Shown in pieces: positions 38,954 to 51,215 of a stretch of DNA of 64,000 nt. A program made the translations under genes and the position numbers. Numbering within the stretch: position 1 is the stretch's first letter; each line of letters opens with the position of its first letter. The DNA is from Blochmannia endosymbiont of Camponotus sp. C-003 (GTDB taxonomy: Bacteria > Pseudomonadota > Gammaproteobacteria > Enterobacterales > Enterobacteriaceae). The DNA lies in contig NZ_CP097764.1 in the NCBI RefSeq assembly GCF_023585685.1, forward strand, positions 62,001 through 126,000, written 5' to 3'. The notes under the pieces are model-generated. The model ran no database searches. It worked only from the letters and a program-made list of their open reading frames with translations, and had not been told where the DNA came from.

Positions 38954-40342
38954 TTATTTAAAATAAAATTTTTTTAGTAACGGCAGCAATATAGTAGAGA
39001 CTTTGTCTTGCATTTCTTGATATTCTGATTCTTCATCGCTATCGAAAATAATACCACTTCCTACTGAGCAAAACAGGTATTGTCTTTCAGCTAATAATGT
39101 TCTGATAGCAATGTTGGTATCCATATTACCGCAACAACTTAAGTATCCAATATTACCAGACCAAATGTTTCGACGTTGTGGTTCAAGTTGTTCAATTAAT
39201 TTCATGACTTGAACTTTTGGGGCTCCAATTATAGATCCTCCTGGAAAGCATGCACGTAGTAAATCACAAGCTGAAAAATTGTTAGACAGCTCTCCTGTAA
39301 TAGTACTAATCATATGGTGCACTCCTGGAAATGATTGAACATCAAATAATTTAGATACATGAATACTACCTGGAACAGCTACTTTTCCAATATCATTTCT
39401 TAATAAATCAACGATCATTAAATTTTCTGATTGATCTTTTGTAGATTCAGATAATTTAATAATTTGTTGATAATCATCTTGTACGTTTTTTAATCTAGAT
39501 AATGTACCTTTGATAGGTTGAGTTTTAATTTTTGTATCATGTAACTGCAAAAAACGTTCGGGAGATAAACTGAGTATACTCAATTTGTTTGGTAGCCTCA
39601 TAAAAGCTGAAAAAGGTGCGTGATTATAATGTAATAGATAACGAAATGCTGTCCATTCATCTCCTATATATGAAGCAGAGAAACGTTGCGAAAGGCACAC
39701 TTGATAACAATTTCCTGCAATTATATTTTTTTTGATAATATGGAATTTTTGAGCATATTCTGAGCGACTCATGTTGCTTTTCCATGATTGCGTAAGACGA
39801 AATGATGTTTTAGAAATATGATTGTTATATATATGTTGTTGTTTATATACCCAATTTAATATTTTTTTGGGATTATCATGAGTAACAAGGTAATTTTTAC
39901 AAAGTTTATGATCCGAAATAATTGCCCATCGATATAAACCTATTGCCATATCTGGAAATGAAAGATCTTGTTTTGCTAATTTCGGAAGTGATTCAATATA
40001 TCTTGCGAGATCATATCCAAACACACCTACAAATCCACCTTGAAATGGTAATTGAAAATTATTTTCTGATTGCATATTCATGATATGAATATATTTGTTT
40101 AATAGAAGAAATGGGTCTGCATTATTAACTTGATGTTGTTTATTACAAGAAACTGTAGTGGTATTGTTGTGCGTTATTAATGTTAGTGTTGGATCAGTAA
40201 CTAATATATCGAAACGGCTATCTGGGTGTTTATTGTTATGACCAGAATACAACAACATAGACCATGATGTATTGGATAAAGTCTCAAAAAGATTCAGTGT
40301 AGCGTAAGGATGATAGGGTAGCTCTATAAGATGTATGCTCAT
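38954..40342 (-). CDS. pabB: Aminodeoxychorismate synthase component I
   Basis: Makes 4-amino-4-deoxychorismate from chorismate with ammonia supplied by PabA, toward p-aminobenzoate and folate. The product has 462 residues (E. coli 453). The chorismate-binding domain carries the PabB-specific QPIKGTLSR lysine motif near 285, then ENLMIVDLLRNDIGKV, FPGVHHMISTITG, GGSIIGAPKVQVM and RRNIWSGNIGYLS. TrpE has AGTRSR in place of the PIKGT lysine segment, which separates the two. No pabA lies nearby; TrpG at 62 kb could supply glutamine amidotransferase activity if pabA is lost elsewhere (inference). Convergent with yoaE, divergent from tsaB. Confidence 0.95.
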   Translation of the reverse strand: MSIHLIELPYHPYATLNLFETLSNTSWSMLLYSGHNNKHPDSRFDILVTDPTLTLITHNNTTTVSCNKQHQVNNADPFLLLNKYIHIMNMQSENNFQLPFQGGFVGVFGYDLARYIESLPKLAKQDLSFPDMAIGLYRWAIISDHKLCKNYLVTHDNPKKILNWVYKQQHIYNNHISKTSFRLTQSWKSNMSRSEYAQKFHIIKKNIIAGNCYQVCLSQRFSASYIGDEWTAFRYLLHYNHAPFSAFMRLPNKLSILSLSPERFLQLHDTKIKTQPIKGTLSRLKNVQDDYQQIIKLSESTKDQSENLMIVDLLRNDIGKVAVPGSIHVSKLFDVQSFPGVHHMISTITGELSNNFSACDLLRACFPGGSIIGAPKVQVMKLIEQLEPQRRNIWSGNIGYLSCCGNMDTNIAIRTLLAERQYLFCSVGSGIIFDSDEESEYQEMQDKVSTILLPLLKKFYFK

Positions 40343-40711
40343 TAAAACAAATATTCCCTTATGATTTTGAAATATGTACTGATTGTATGTATAGTATTGG
40401 GTTGTTGTTATTTTTATGAAATGAAAATATTTAAAATTTATGTTGTTATACGTATTGGATTTAATTATTTTTACTATGTTGCATTATAGAATACTTGAAA
40501 AATCATATATATAATGTGTGTGTTGTTGTGATAAAATTATCAATTATTATTAATCTTTAATATAATTCTAATATTCATGTAATTTTATTTTGTAGAGATT
40601 TTATTTAGTTGAATAAAAACTTTATATTTTATTATAGGTACAAAAATACATATTATTTAAATACAGTTAATAATTTTATTATTAATTAATTTTATTTTTT
40701 ATTTGTTTGAT
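40343..40711. other. divergent intergenic region pabB/tsaB
   Basis: 369 bases, no ORF or strong repeat. In E. coli yoaA lies in this neighbourhood; no remnant is recognisable. Confidence 0.5.
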
Positions 40712-41437
40712 ATGTCTACTCAAATTTTGGCTTTTGATACTACTACTGAATTGTGTTCTGTTGCGATCATGATTGATCATAGCATATATGATCATAAAAT
40801 TATAGCTCCAAAGAGTCATTCAGAAAAAATATTACCTATGATTAATCAATTATTGATTGAAGTAGGTGTTACTTTGGAATCATTTGATTGTATTGTATTT
40901 AATAGAGGACCGGGTAGTTTTGCAGGGGTACGTATTGGGATCAGTGTCGCACAGGGTTTGGCGTTAGGGGCGGATTTACCTTTAGTGGGGGTGTCTTCTT
41001 TAGAAGTATTAGCGCAAGGGGCTTGGCGTATTTTTTCTGTTAAACAAGTTATCTCTACTATTGATGCCCGTATGGGTGAGTTATATTGGGCTTGTTATCA
41101 TCGGATGAGCGACGATAGTTGTTGGATATGTAGCGATAATGAGTCTATTATAAATCCGGAAATAATCGAAAAAAGATTAATATGTTCTTCTTATTTTCAG
41201 AAGATGAAGGGTAATTGGGCGCTTGTAGGAACAGGTTGGAATAACTATCCAATATTAGCATGTGCTGAAAAGATGCCTCGCGTAATTGCTTTAAAGAATA
41301 GGAGCGTTATGTTGCCTGAAGCACAGGATATGTTGCCTTTAGGACTGTATAATTGGATAAATAAGATATTTGTTAATCCAAATCAGGTGCAACCTGTGTA
41401 TTTACGTAATGCAGTAGTTAGTTGTAAAAACAGATGA
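40712..41437 (+). CDS. tsaB: tRNA threonylcarbamoyladenosine modification protein TsaB (YeaZ)
   Basis: Non-catalytic partner of TsaD in the t6A37 tRNA modification complex (TsaB-TsaD-TsaE). It is an ASKHA-fold protein of 241 residues (E. coli 231). ILAFDTTTELCSVAI at the start, NRGPGSFAGVRIGISVAQGLALGA near 68-90, IDARMGELYWACY near 122-134 and the C-terminal PVYLRNAV match TsaB. The frame opens with TTG three codons upstream (40703); ATG 40712 is preferred. It is essential in E. coli, so retention is expected. Convergent with minE. Confidence 0.95.
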   Translation: MSTQILAFDTTTELCSVAIMIDHSIYDHKIIAPKSHSEKILPMINQLLIEVGVTLESFDCIVFNRGPGSFAGVRIGISVAQGLALGADLPLVGVSSLEVLAQGAWRIFSVKQVISTIDARMGELYWACYHRMSDDSCWICSDNESIINPEIIEKRLICSSYFQKMKGNWALVGTGWNNYPILACAEKMPRVIALKNRSVMLPEAQDMLPLGLYNWINKIFVNPNQVQPVYLRNAVVSCKNR

Positions 41438-41520
41438 TATCTAGTTTTGCAATGTTATTGGTTGTCTAGTAATGTTAGAAGTCCATATTTCAATATTTTA
41501 TGTGATGCGTGTATGTTGTA

Positions 41521-41781
41521 TTATGTTTCTTCATTAAAAAAAATTATCTTGCATTTTAAGATGGATGTTTTGTTGTCTTTTTTTTCTAATTGGATTGAAA
41601 GTATGTGTGGATCATGTGTATATTTACTTATTGTTTGGATTAAATCTTTTTTTAATTGAGGTAAATAATATGGGGAAGAATTATTTCTAGTGTTATGTTC
41701 AGAAATAATTTCTTGTAGTCTTTTTTTGGCGATGTTGGCTGGTGTTTTTTTTCTAAAAAAAAAGAAATTTACTAATACCAT
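41521..41781 (-). CDS. minE: Cell division topological specificity factor MinE
   Basis: Drives MinCD oscillation so that the Z-ring forms at mid-cell. The 86 residues (E. coli 88) include an N-terminal membrane-targeting and MinD-activating segment (FFFFRKKTPANIAKKRLQEII near 6-26), then YYLPQLKKDLIQTISKY and the beta-rich dimer domain. It ends the minCDE operon, 8 bases after minD. Its start region is homopolymer-rich (runs of A and T at 41750-41768) but in frame. Confidence 0.95.
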   Translation of the reverse strand: MVLVNFFFFRKKTPANIAKKRLQEIISEHNTRNNSSPYYLPQLKKDLIQTISKYTHDPHILSIQLEKKDNKTSILKCKIIFFNEET

Positions 41782-41789
41782 AATAAGTA

Positions 41790-42602
41790 TTATCTCTTGA
41801 AAAATCGTTTGAAAAAGTTGATTTTTTTCTCTTTAATAAATCTCAAAGGACATGAATTTCCTAATAAACGATCTACTGTATCTGAATAAGCTTGTCCTGC
41901 TTGAGATTTTGAATCTAAAATAATTGGTTCGCCTTGATTGGATGCTTTTAATACTGCTTTGTCTTCTGGTATAACACCTAATAAAGGAATTCTTAATATT
42001 TCTATGACGTCGTCTAAACTAAGCATATCTCCTCGTCGAACACGGCTAGGATTATATCGAGTTAGTAATAGATGTTCTTTGATTGTTGTTGCACCATTTT
42101 CAGAACGTTTAGATTTAGATGCTAAAATACCCAACATGCGATCTGAGTCATGTACTGATGACACTTCTGGATTGGTAGTGACAATTGCTTCGTCTGCAAA
42201 ATATAGAGCTGTTAAGGCTCCACTATCAATACCTGCAGGAGAATCACATATTATAAATTCAAAGTTCATTTTATTAAGATTATTTAATATTTCTTCTACT
42301 CCTCCTAGGGTTAAATAATTTTTATCGCGTGTTTGTGACGCAGGTAGAATATATAAATAATCAGTGTGTTTGTCTTTAATTAGCGCTTGGTGTAAGGTGG
42401 CTTCACCTTGAATGACATTAATGAAATCATATACTACTCTGCGTTCGCATCCCATAACTAAATCAAGATTACGCAAACCAATATCAAAATCAATAACAGC
42501 GGTTTTTTTACCTTTACGTGCTAGCCCAGTAGCAACAGATGCACTTGATGTTGTCTTACCTACTCCTCCTTTTCCTGAAGTAACAACTATTATTCGCGTC
42601 AT
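41790..42602 (-). CDS. minD: Septum site-determining ATPase MinD
   Basis: Membrane-associated ATPase that recruits MinC and oscillates under MinE. The 270 residues equal E. coli MinD. The deviant Walker A motif VTSGKGGVGKTTSSASV is at about 7-23. IDFDIGLRNLDLVMG is near 38-52 and SPAGIDSGALTALYFADEA near 119-137. The C-terminal amphipathic membrane-targeting helix is NFFKRFFKR. It starts 25 bases after minC. All catalytic residues are present. Confidence 0.98.
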   Translation of the reverse strand: MTRIIVVTSGKGGVGKTTSSASVATGLARKGKKTAVIDFDIGLRNLDLVMGCERRVVYDFINVIQGEATLHQALIKDKHTDYLYILPASQTRDKNYLTLGGVEEILNNLNKMNFEFIICDSPAGIDSGALTALYFADEAIVTTNPEVSSVHDSDRMLGILASKSKRSENGATTIKEHLLLTRYNPSRVRRGDMLSLDDVIEILRIPLLGVIPEDKAVLKASNQGEPIILDSKSQAGQAYSDTVDRLLGNSCPLRFIKEKKINFFKRFFKR

Positions 42603-42627
42603 AAAAAAATCCTTATTGCAGGATACA

Positions 42628-43308
42628 TTATAAATTTTTAATGATAAGCATATCGTTTTTTAAACTTAGTCTTACCGCTTTACCTAAAAATTCTTTTGGA
42701 ATTTGATCGCTTAACCAATAACGTCCTCCGATCGATACTAGTTCAGGAGATAAATGAGTACAAAAAATTTGGGATTCTTTATTACCGGATGCTCCGGCTA
42801 ATACCCGACCTCGCATTATACCATAAATATGGATATTGCCGTCGGCAATGATTTCAGCTCCAGTGCTAACATTTTCAATAATGATTAAATCTCGATTACG
42901 AGCGTATATTTTTTGTCCAGAACGTACTGGAGTATTGATTAATTGTGTTTTAGCAATTATTGGAATGTTGCTGTATAAATATTCTGAAGAATATTTATTT
43001 TTTATAGCATTTCCTTCTGCGAGAATAGGTACTCCACTACGAATAATTGTTTCTTTTAATTTTTTATTATGACAACAACATACCCCAATTATAAACAATC
43101 CAGCATCGGATATTGTTCGATACAGAGCGCTCCAGTTGTTACAATAATCAAGATTACCAATGTTTATAACAATTGGTGTGTTTTTTAATAAAAAAAAGGG
43201 AGCTTTTTCTATTTTTTCTTCCAATGATCGACGAATCAGTTCTATGCATGTACTATAGATATGCATCACTAATAATGTAAAATTACTCCCTTTTATACTA
43301 ATGGACAC
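42628..43308 (-). CDS. minC: Septum site-determining protein MinC
   Basis: Inhibitor of FtsZ polymerisation at cell poles. The 226 residues (E. coli 231) hold an N-terminal FtsZ-interacting domain (about 1-105, starting SIKGSNFTLLV) and a C-terminal beta-helix dimer/MinD-binding domain (about 115-220). The latter has TPVRSGQKIYARNRDLI, ISGAEIIADGNIHIYGIMRGR-like repeats and QIFCTHLSPELVSIGGRYWLSDQ. The likely start is GTG at 43308; a nearby ATG at 43310 is in another frame. First gene of minCDE. Confidence 0.95.
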   Translation of the reverse strand: MSISIKGSNFTLLVMHIYSTCIELIRRSLEEKIEKAPFFLLKNTPIVINIGNLDYCNNWSALYRTISDAGLFIIGVCCCHNKKLKETIIRSGVPILAEGNAIKNKYSSEYLYSNIPIIAKTQLINTPVRSGQKIYARNRDLIIIENVSTGAEIIADGNIHIYGIMRGRVLAGASGNKESQIFCTHLSPELVSIGGRYWLSDQIPKEFLGKAVRLSLKNDMLIIKNL

Positions 43309-44017
43309 ATTAATTTTTTCATAATTTAAATACAGGTATCGTATGTTTATGTTTGATATTATTATTTGTGTGAATGTATGTTTATTTATTATTATTCATA
43401 CTATGATTTATATATAATTTATTTTTAAGTGTAAAGATATTATTACTGCCTACAGTAAAGCAGGAAAAATGATAATGAATCAATAAAAAAAATTAATTAA
43501 TAATCATAAATAGTCCAATAATCGCTGTAGTATAATATATTTTAGAGTTGTAGTAAATATGGTATATTTAAAGTTGTGCGATATTAGTGATTGTATATTT
43601 GTATAAATTATTAAAATAAATTAATTCAATTCTATTGACAGGATACTCAATCAGTATGTTATAGGTTGGTGTATTGATCATGTAATTTTCGATTTTAAGA
43701 ATTTTAGATGTTAATACAGTATATCCATTAACGAAATTTTTTAAAAAATAAGAATAAATGATAACTAATATTAGTTCATAAGGTGTTATTTTAAGTACAG
43801 CATATATTTGATTTGTGTTTATTAAACAATATTATGTAAGATAAATATTATATGTGTGAATTTGATTAGCACGATTATATATCGATTTTTCAGTGTATAT
43901 GTGCAATAAAATTAATGAGTGATTACACAATGAAGATTAATGATAATATTTTATGTTTTATGTGTAAAAGTAAAATATGTGCTGATATTTGAAGATTGGT
44001 ATCATGTTATTTGTATT
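43309..44017. other. gene-free region between minC and dsbB
   Basis: 709 bases upstream of minC and downstream of dsbB. No ORF, RNA gene or clear terminator seen. It should contain the minC promoter. Confidence 0.5.
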
Positions 44018-44542
44018 CTATTTGTTGTTGTATTTTTGGATATCAATAATTTGTGATAAAGACACGAGTATCGCTACTATCAAGTAGCTAGCAAAAATTA
44101 TAAGCATCCATTGAGATATTTCTAATGACAAAAAGTACCATTTATACTCAGTACAATCTCCATTAGCATCAAACATAGAAGGCCACCATTGATTCAAAGG
44201 TAACCAATTAGGAAATTGTACAAATAAATCACACATGGAGAATGGAGATGGATGCAACTGAATGTTAATATATTCTTTAGCTAACACTAATCCTTTCCAA
44301 GCGCTGTATATCCAAATTGGGATAGCAAAAAATCTTAAAAGAGTAAATGGAGCAATTGTCGCAACCAAACCAGCAATTCCTATGCCCCATAGAGCGCATC
44401 TTTGATATATACATAACACGCAAGGTTTTATTAAAACAATGTGTTGTAAATATAAGGCTACTAACTCTAAAATAACAACGGTAAATATTAATAAAATCCA
44501 ACATTTTCTAGTTTTAGAACAAATATTAAAAAAACGTAACAT
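44018..44542 (-). CDS. dsbB: Disulfide bond formation protein DsbB
   Basis: Inner-membrane quinone reductase that reoxidises periplasmic DsbA. The 174 residues (E. coli 176) form four membrane helices (about 14-32, 48-64, 70-88, 143-163). The first cysteine pair is in KPCVLCIYQRC near 41-44 and the second pair is SMCDLF near 104 and NGDC near 130. Both redox pairs are intact. Start MLRFFNICSK matches the family. The dsbA partner is not in this window. Confidence 0.96.
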   Translation of the reverse strand: MLRFFNICSKTRKCWILLIFTVVILELVALYLQHIVLIKPCVLCIYQRCALWGIGIAGLVATIAPFTLLRFFAIPIWIYSAWKGLVLAKEYINIQLHPSPFSMCDLFVQFPNWLPLNQWWPSMFDANGDCTEYKWYFLSLEISQWMLIIFASYLIVAILVSLSQIIDIQKYNNK

Positions 44543-45020
44543 AAATAATTACCTAAAATTAACACAATTCAACCTGATGTATTTAAACATTTTTAAAACA
44601 AAGTAAAATTTGATATCATATAGTCTACTATGGTTAAAATTATGTAAACGATATATGTGGTAATGATATACATCATTTACATGTCACTAATATTATTCAA
44701 TTATCAACAATGATAGAAGTATAACAATTTAATTTAAATTTTATTTGTGGCAATAGTGTTTGAAACGTTCATGTCCATAGTGTTATTAATGAAGGACAAT
44801 TGGTTGGTTTATTTTCATAGATGTATAATAATAAAAAAATTTTTTATAGCTCTTATATTGTATCAATTTTATTGATATTTATTATACTTATATTATAAGA
44901 GATGTCGCTTGAGAATTCAGAAAAAAATAACACCCCTTATTAGGCAGTCATTAAATTGTTTTTATTTGATTTTTACCATTAGGTTATTATGCAACCGGTC
45001 GCAATATTTATTAGATAATA
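44543..45020. other. gene-free region between dsbB and gapA
   Basis: 478 bases upstream of dsbB and downstream of gapA (both minus strand). No ORF and no convincing terminator for gapA seen. Confidence 0.5.
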
Positions 45021-46412
<1,392 letters not shown>

Positions 46413-48296
46413 TTACAATTGTGCTAAATAATTTAAATCAAGAGCATAGCAATTTTTTGGATCATTCCATGCAAATTGAAGGATATTAGAGTTATTTATG
46501 TTTACATTATCGTTGTTAAAATTATCTAATGAAATATAATGATTTAATAATTTGATAATGATACTATGAATAACTTTATTAGTTTGTTGCATTAAAACAT
46601 CTATCCAATTTACTTTATCTTCGTACCAATTAAGTTGATATTCTTGTAAGTGAGCTAGTTCCACCGCTTTATTTATTGCGTCATCTATATCTCCTATATA
46701 GTCAATTAATCCATTTTTTATTGCATCATAACCCAGCCATACGTGGCCTTGAGCAATTTTATGAATATCTTCTGTGGTCTTCCGGCGAGATTCAGCTACA
46801 GTGCTAATAAAATAGTGATAGCTGGTATTTACATAAAGTTGCATCATGTTTATATATTCAGTAGGGAGTGGGGTAGTGATTGAAATATTTGCTATAGGAG
46901 ATGTATTTGCTCCATCACTATGAATGCCGATGGCGTCGAGAGATTTTTCAAATGTATTAATAATACCAAATATACCTATAGAACCTGTAATAGTACTGTT
47001 ACTTGCAATAATAACATTGGCCGGAGTCGATATCCAATACCCTCCAGATGCTGCTACGCCACCCATAGAAACTATTACTGGTTTACCAGAATCCCTAGTA
47101 GTTGTCAGTTCTAATCTAATTAATTCAGAAGCGTTTACACTGCCTCCCGGGCTATTGACACGCAATACTATTGCTTTTATTTTAGGATCAAACCGAGCGC
47201 TGCGAATTTTATGGGCTATAGTATCGCCACCAATTGAACCTGGTATGTTAGGTCCATCCACAATCGGACCGTTAACACATATTATTGCTATTTGGTTGTC
47301 TTGTTTTGTAGGAGCTATAAGATTGTAATCATACATGCTGATTGCATTAAACGAAGTGCCTTGTTTATTAGATCCAAATATTTTTTTCATTGTATTTTCT
47401 ATAACAAAATGAGATGCGATTTCATCGATCCATTTATTTTTGAGCGCATAAGCCGCAGTATCCCCTTGCATTTGATGTAATTCATTTAGTATATTGTCAA
47501 TTCCTGGAAAAATTGACTGTGTTGTTACGTTACGATTAGTAGATATTGTTTTTAAATATTGATCCCATAAACGATTTACCAATGTTGTTTCTTCATGTCG
47601 TACATGATTTGACATTTGATCTTGAATAAATGGTTTAACGGCAGATTTATATGTACCTACTCTAAAAATATGAGTGTTAATTTTTAAATTATCTAATAGA
47701 GATTTATAATATAACTTGCTGGTAGAAATTCCTCGTAAATCTACAAATCCATGTGGTGTAAGATAAATTTTATTGGCATAACTAGCGAGAAAATACTGTG
47801 ATTGATTATAATAATCAGAAATTGCATAAATTAGTTTACCGGATTCTTTGAATTCATGTAATGCTTTACCAATATATTCTAATGATGCTTGATTGCTTCC
47901 GGAAAAGTTTTTTAATGACAATATTAATCAAGTTACATATGGATCATTTTTGGCTTGACGTAATATGCCGATAATATCAAATAGTGAGTTTTCTTTAGAA
48001 TTTGATTTATTTGTATTGAATAAATGTTGACTGAATTTTTGAAATTTATTGTATGTTACTGGCTTATCTACGATAGTACCAGAAATATCTAGAATTAACG
48101 CAGAGTACTGTGATAATGATCCAGTAGAAAGATCACGTAAATTTAAATACATTCCCACGCTAATTATAATGAAAATTATAAAAAATAGATTTATTAGTAT
48201 TGTTCGTATTAGATATAGTGTATTCATGCCATATCTAATTATTTTATAAGTAGTTTTCCATATATTCTGAATGAACGATTTTATTATTAAAAACAT
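46413..48296 (-). pseudogene. sppA: Protease IV (SppA), interrupted by one in-frame TGA
   Basis: Membrane-anchored signal-peptide peptidase. The frame is continuous from an ATG at 48296 (a GTG at 48311 is also possible) to 46413 except for one TGA at 47928-47930. It falls where E. coli SppA has glycine (ITGIVMDLKNF; here VT*LILSLKNF), consistent with GGA to TGA. The upstream part (about 122 residues) carries the membrane anchor and LDISGTIVDKP. The downstream 502 residues hold the catalytic lysine (VGTYKSAVKPF) and serine (GGVAASGGYWIS) and the native C-terminus. A gene damaged once and nowhere else suggests a recent mutation, stop readthrough, or a sequencing error. If not read through, the catalytic part would lack its anchor. 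Confidence 0.85.
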
Positions 48297-48502
48297 TATA
48301 TAATAATCCACATGAATTTTATAGCTTCACAATTCAATCAAGTTAAGTATCACATAATATGTATAAATGAAATGAAAATTAATAATTTTTATGATTTTAT
48401 TAATTTTTACATAATATAAAATTAAAAATTTTCAGTGACATTATGTCGTATCAGTAGTTAAAGGTTTATATAAAATGATTTCCGTGTGACGTAAAGTATA
48501 TA

Positions 48503-49309
48503 TTAAATATCCAAATCTACCCATACTGGAGCATGATCGGATGGTCGTTGCATTCCACGGATACTATAGCTTATATCACTATTTCTACAACGGACCGCTA
48601 GAGGACGTGTTGCTAATATCAAATCAATGCGTAAACCGTTATTTTTGAAAAATCCACGGGATCTATAGCTGAACCAAGAATAACGTTCATCATTTTGAGG
48701 ATGCATGTTTCGATATATATCTATTAAACCCCAATCCATTAAGCGATTGATCCATGTTCTTTCTTCTGGTAAGAAAGAACATCGACCTGTCGTAAGCCAA
48801 CGTTTTTTATTTTTTTCGCCAATGCCAACATCAAAATCTGTAGGACTAATATTCATATCACCCATAATCAGTAACAATGAATGATCTTGATAGGTACGTT
48901 CTATATAATTTTGAAAACTTTTATAAAAATTTTTTTTGTACGCAAATTTTTCTGGATGATTTTTATTTTCTCCTTGAGGAAAGTAACCGTTAATGATAGT
49001 TAATATACCTATTGATGTTTTAATATTAGCCATGATTATTCGTTTTTGGGATAAGTCATTATCATTAGTAAGCCCATGAATAACAGTTAAAGGAAGTTGA
49101 CGTAGAAATAATGCAACACCGTAATGTTTTTTTTGACCATAATAATATACATGATAATCATATTTTAGTATTTCTTTTATAGGAAAAAAGTCATCATGTA
49201 CTTTAGTTTCTTGTAATCCAATGACATCAGGTTGTAATTTCAGGATAATTGTATTTAATTGATGCATACGAGCACGTAATCCATTTATATTAAAAGAAAC
49301 AAATTTCAT
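48503..49309 (-). CDS. xthA: Exodeoxyribonuclease III
   Basis: Major AP endonuclease and 3'-repair nuclease for base-excision repair. The 268 residues equal E. coli XthA when started at [14 protein letters not shown] (49309); the frame is open 9 codons upstream but the family starts here. Catalytic pieces are QETKVHDD (metal-binding Glu near 34), [19 protein letters not shown] (Asp/Asn near 151-153), GLRIDLIL and the C-terminal SDHAPVW with the active-site His. Its retention means AP-site repair is kept despite strong AT bias. Confidence 0.97.
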   Translation of the reverse strand: MKFVSFNINGLRARMHQLNTIILKLQPDVIGLQETKVHDDFFPIKEILKYDYHVYYYGQKKHYGVALFLRQLPLTVIHGLTNDNDLSQKRIIMANIKTSIGILTIINGYFPQGENKNHPEKFAYKKNFYKSFQNYIERTYQDHSLLLIMGDMNISPTDFDVGIGEKNKKRWLTTGRCSFLPEERTWINRLMDWGLIDIYRNMHPQNDERYSWFSYRSRGFFKNNGLRIDLILATRPLAVRCRNSDISYSIRGMQRPSDHAPVWVDLDI

Positions 49310-51215
49310 ATGATGAAGACCCGTATTTATTTCCAATTATAAAATATAGGTGTTGTTGGTTTAGTGTAAGAAAAGTTTCAAAAATAATTGATCATTATAC
49401 TTCATAAGTATTGCATAGTATATGAAAATAAATGTTATTTGTTATAATTAATGATTAGTTCAGTGTATTTATCTGTCAAGGTAATAGTTGGTACTTCAAA
49501 ATTTGAGGTTGTTGTGTATGATATTTTTATACACGGCATGAGGTAATAAGTTACAATACTTCTTGTTTTTTTTGAATAGCTGCTTTAAGTTTAGATATGG
49601 TTGGAAAGTATAAGAAGATTGTTGATTTATGAACATCAATGATTGTAGTTTTAGTTTTTTTATATTTGTATTATTGGGTATTTAATTGATTGAATTAATC
49701 ATTGAAGACCACAATGATGATTGGTTTAGTTTATAAAAAGTATGTATCAATAATTTGAGGTGTTATTCTGATTTTATATGAAAAAATATTTATATACAAT
49801 GAGCAATCATTGAAATGAAAATATCATGATGATTTAGAATTAATTTGTATCAATTTTTTATAAATTTGTTTAGAAATGGTTAAAAAATAATTTATATATG
49901 TATTTGAAATAGTATTGTAAACAAATGGGATTTATAGTGTTTTATATAATTTTGATATATTAAATGATATTATGTGTGATACGAATGATTTGTGTATATA
50001 TAAATATATTTCTGAAGTCATATAGAATTATTTTGAAGGACCAAAAAAATTTATAGATTGCATAAATATATACAGGGTTATGGTTATAAATAGTTTCTAA
50101 ATATGTTTTATGTCGATGCTATTAATGGTTTTAATGAGTGTTTTTGTATTCTTTTGTATAGTGGTAGGATATTTCGTAAAATTTATAATCATAAAAAATT
50201 TTAAGAATGTACTGAGTGGTATCATCGAAATTTTAGTGGCTATAATGATTTCAGTGTAAATTTTTATTAGTATACGTTATAATTATAATGATTGTTCCAA
50301 AGTACATAATCCTTTTAAAGGGGATATTTTAATACTTATAATATCAATTAATTTTTATTAAAAATTTACAGTATATATTATTTAGTACAATAAACTACAA
50401 TATTATAAATAAATCGTAATTACATAATGATGCCCTGTCAGAGTTGTTGTTTTAATTATTTTAACAACTTTTAAGAAACAGTACAATGATGAGTATATGT
50501 GTTTATTGGTAAGTGTTTGTGGGTATTGCGTCGTTTTGATTAAAAATAAAATTTTAAATAAATTATGTATTATGTTTGTATCCAATTATTTTTACATTGA
50601 GTGCATGTGGAAATGATAATTAACATTCATATAAGCAATGGTGTTTAGTGATCATGATATTGTGCTAACTAAAATTTTTAAATTTTATAATTGATGTTAA
50701 TAATAATTATTTTTTAAGATTTATATTTTAAAGGAATATAAGTATAAACCAGTAGTATAGATTGTCAGTTATAATCTGATGTTATGGATATATGTATAAA
50801 ATATACAGAAATATATTAAATATAATTTATTTATATACATGAGGAATATGTAATAATTTAATACACTAATAATTTAGTTAGGCAATATTATATTTAAATC
50901 AGAGATGAATATTATTAAATTAATGGAAATTAATTTGATTATATTAAATGATGTAGTTAATGGGTATCTGGTATTTAAATAATAAAATAATATAAATATA
51001 TGTACATGTATTTATTAGTTTGATATAAATATATGTATATTTTATAAAAGTAAAATATAATGATATTGCGGATATTATAATATTAATTTGAATAATAGCT
51101 AACAGCGATAATATATAATAAATTATATATGACGATTGCAAACAAAGAGTTTTGGTGATGTTTTCAAACTCTTTGTTTGATATGAAGTAGATAGGTGTTA
51201 ATCATTTATTATTAA
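49310..51215. other. 1.9 kb gene-free region between xthA and hns
   Basis: The longest gene-free stretch in the window. No frame above 65 codons, and the translations are Ile/Tyr/Lys-rich with no known motif. A 39-codon open patch at 49551-49670 (minus strand) reads a little more protein-like at its end but cannot be identified. The hns terminator hairpin is at 51139-51179. Probably eroded remains of several lost genes. Confidence 0.6.
51139..51179 (-). terminator. hairpin downstream of hns
   Basis: Arms 51139-51152 and 51166-51179 (CAAACAAAGAGTTT and its complement) form a perfect 14-bp stem with a 13-base loop, 36 bases after the hns stop. Position and stem strength fit a transcription terminator. 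A U-run is not evident after it, so it may act as an RNA 3'-end stabiliser instead. Confidence 0.65.

Noticed and set aside
49551-49670. 39-codon open patch on the minus strand ending AAIQKKQEVL
   Set aside because: Looks faintly protein-like but is too short, Lys-rich as expected by chance here, and matches nothing I can name.
50403-51141. Short ORFs at 50403-50585 and 50944-51141
   Set aside because: Ile/Tyr/Thr low-complexity frames in gene-free DNA; the second one also runs into the hns terminator hairpin.
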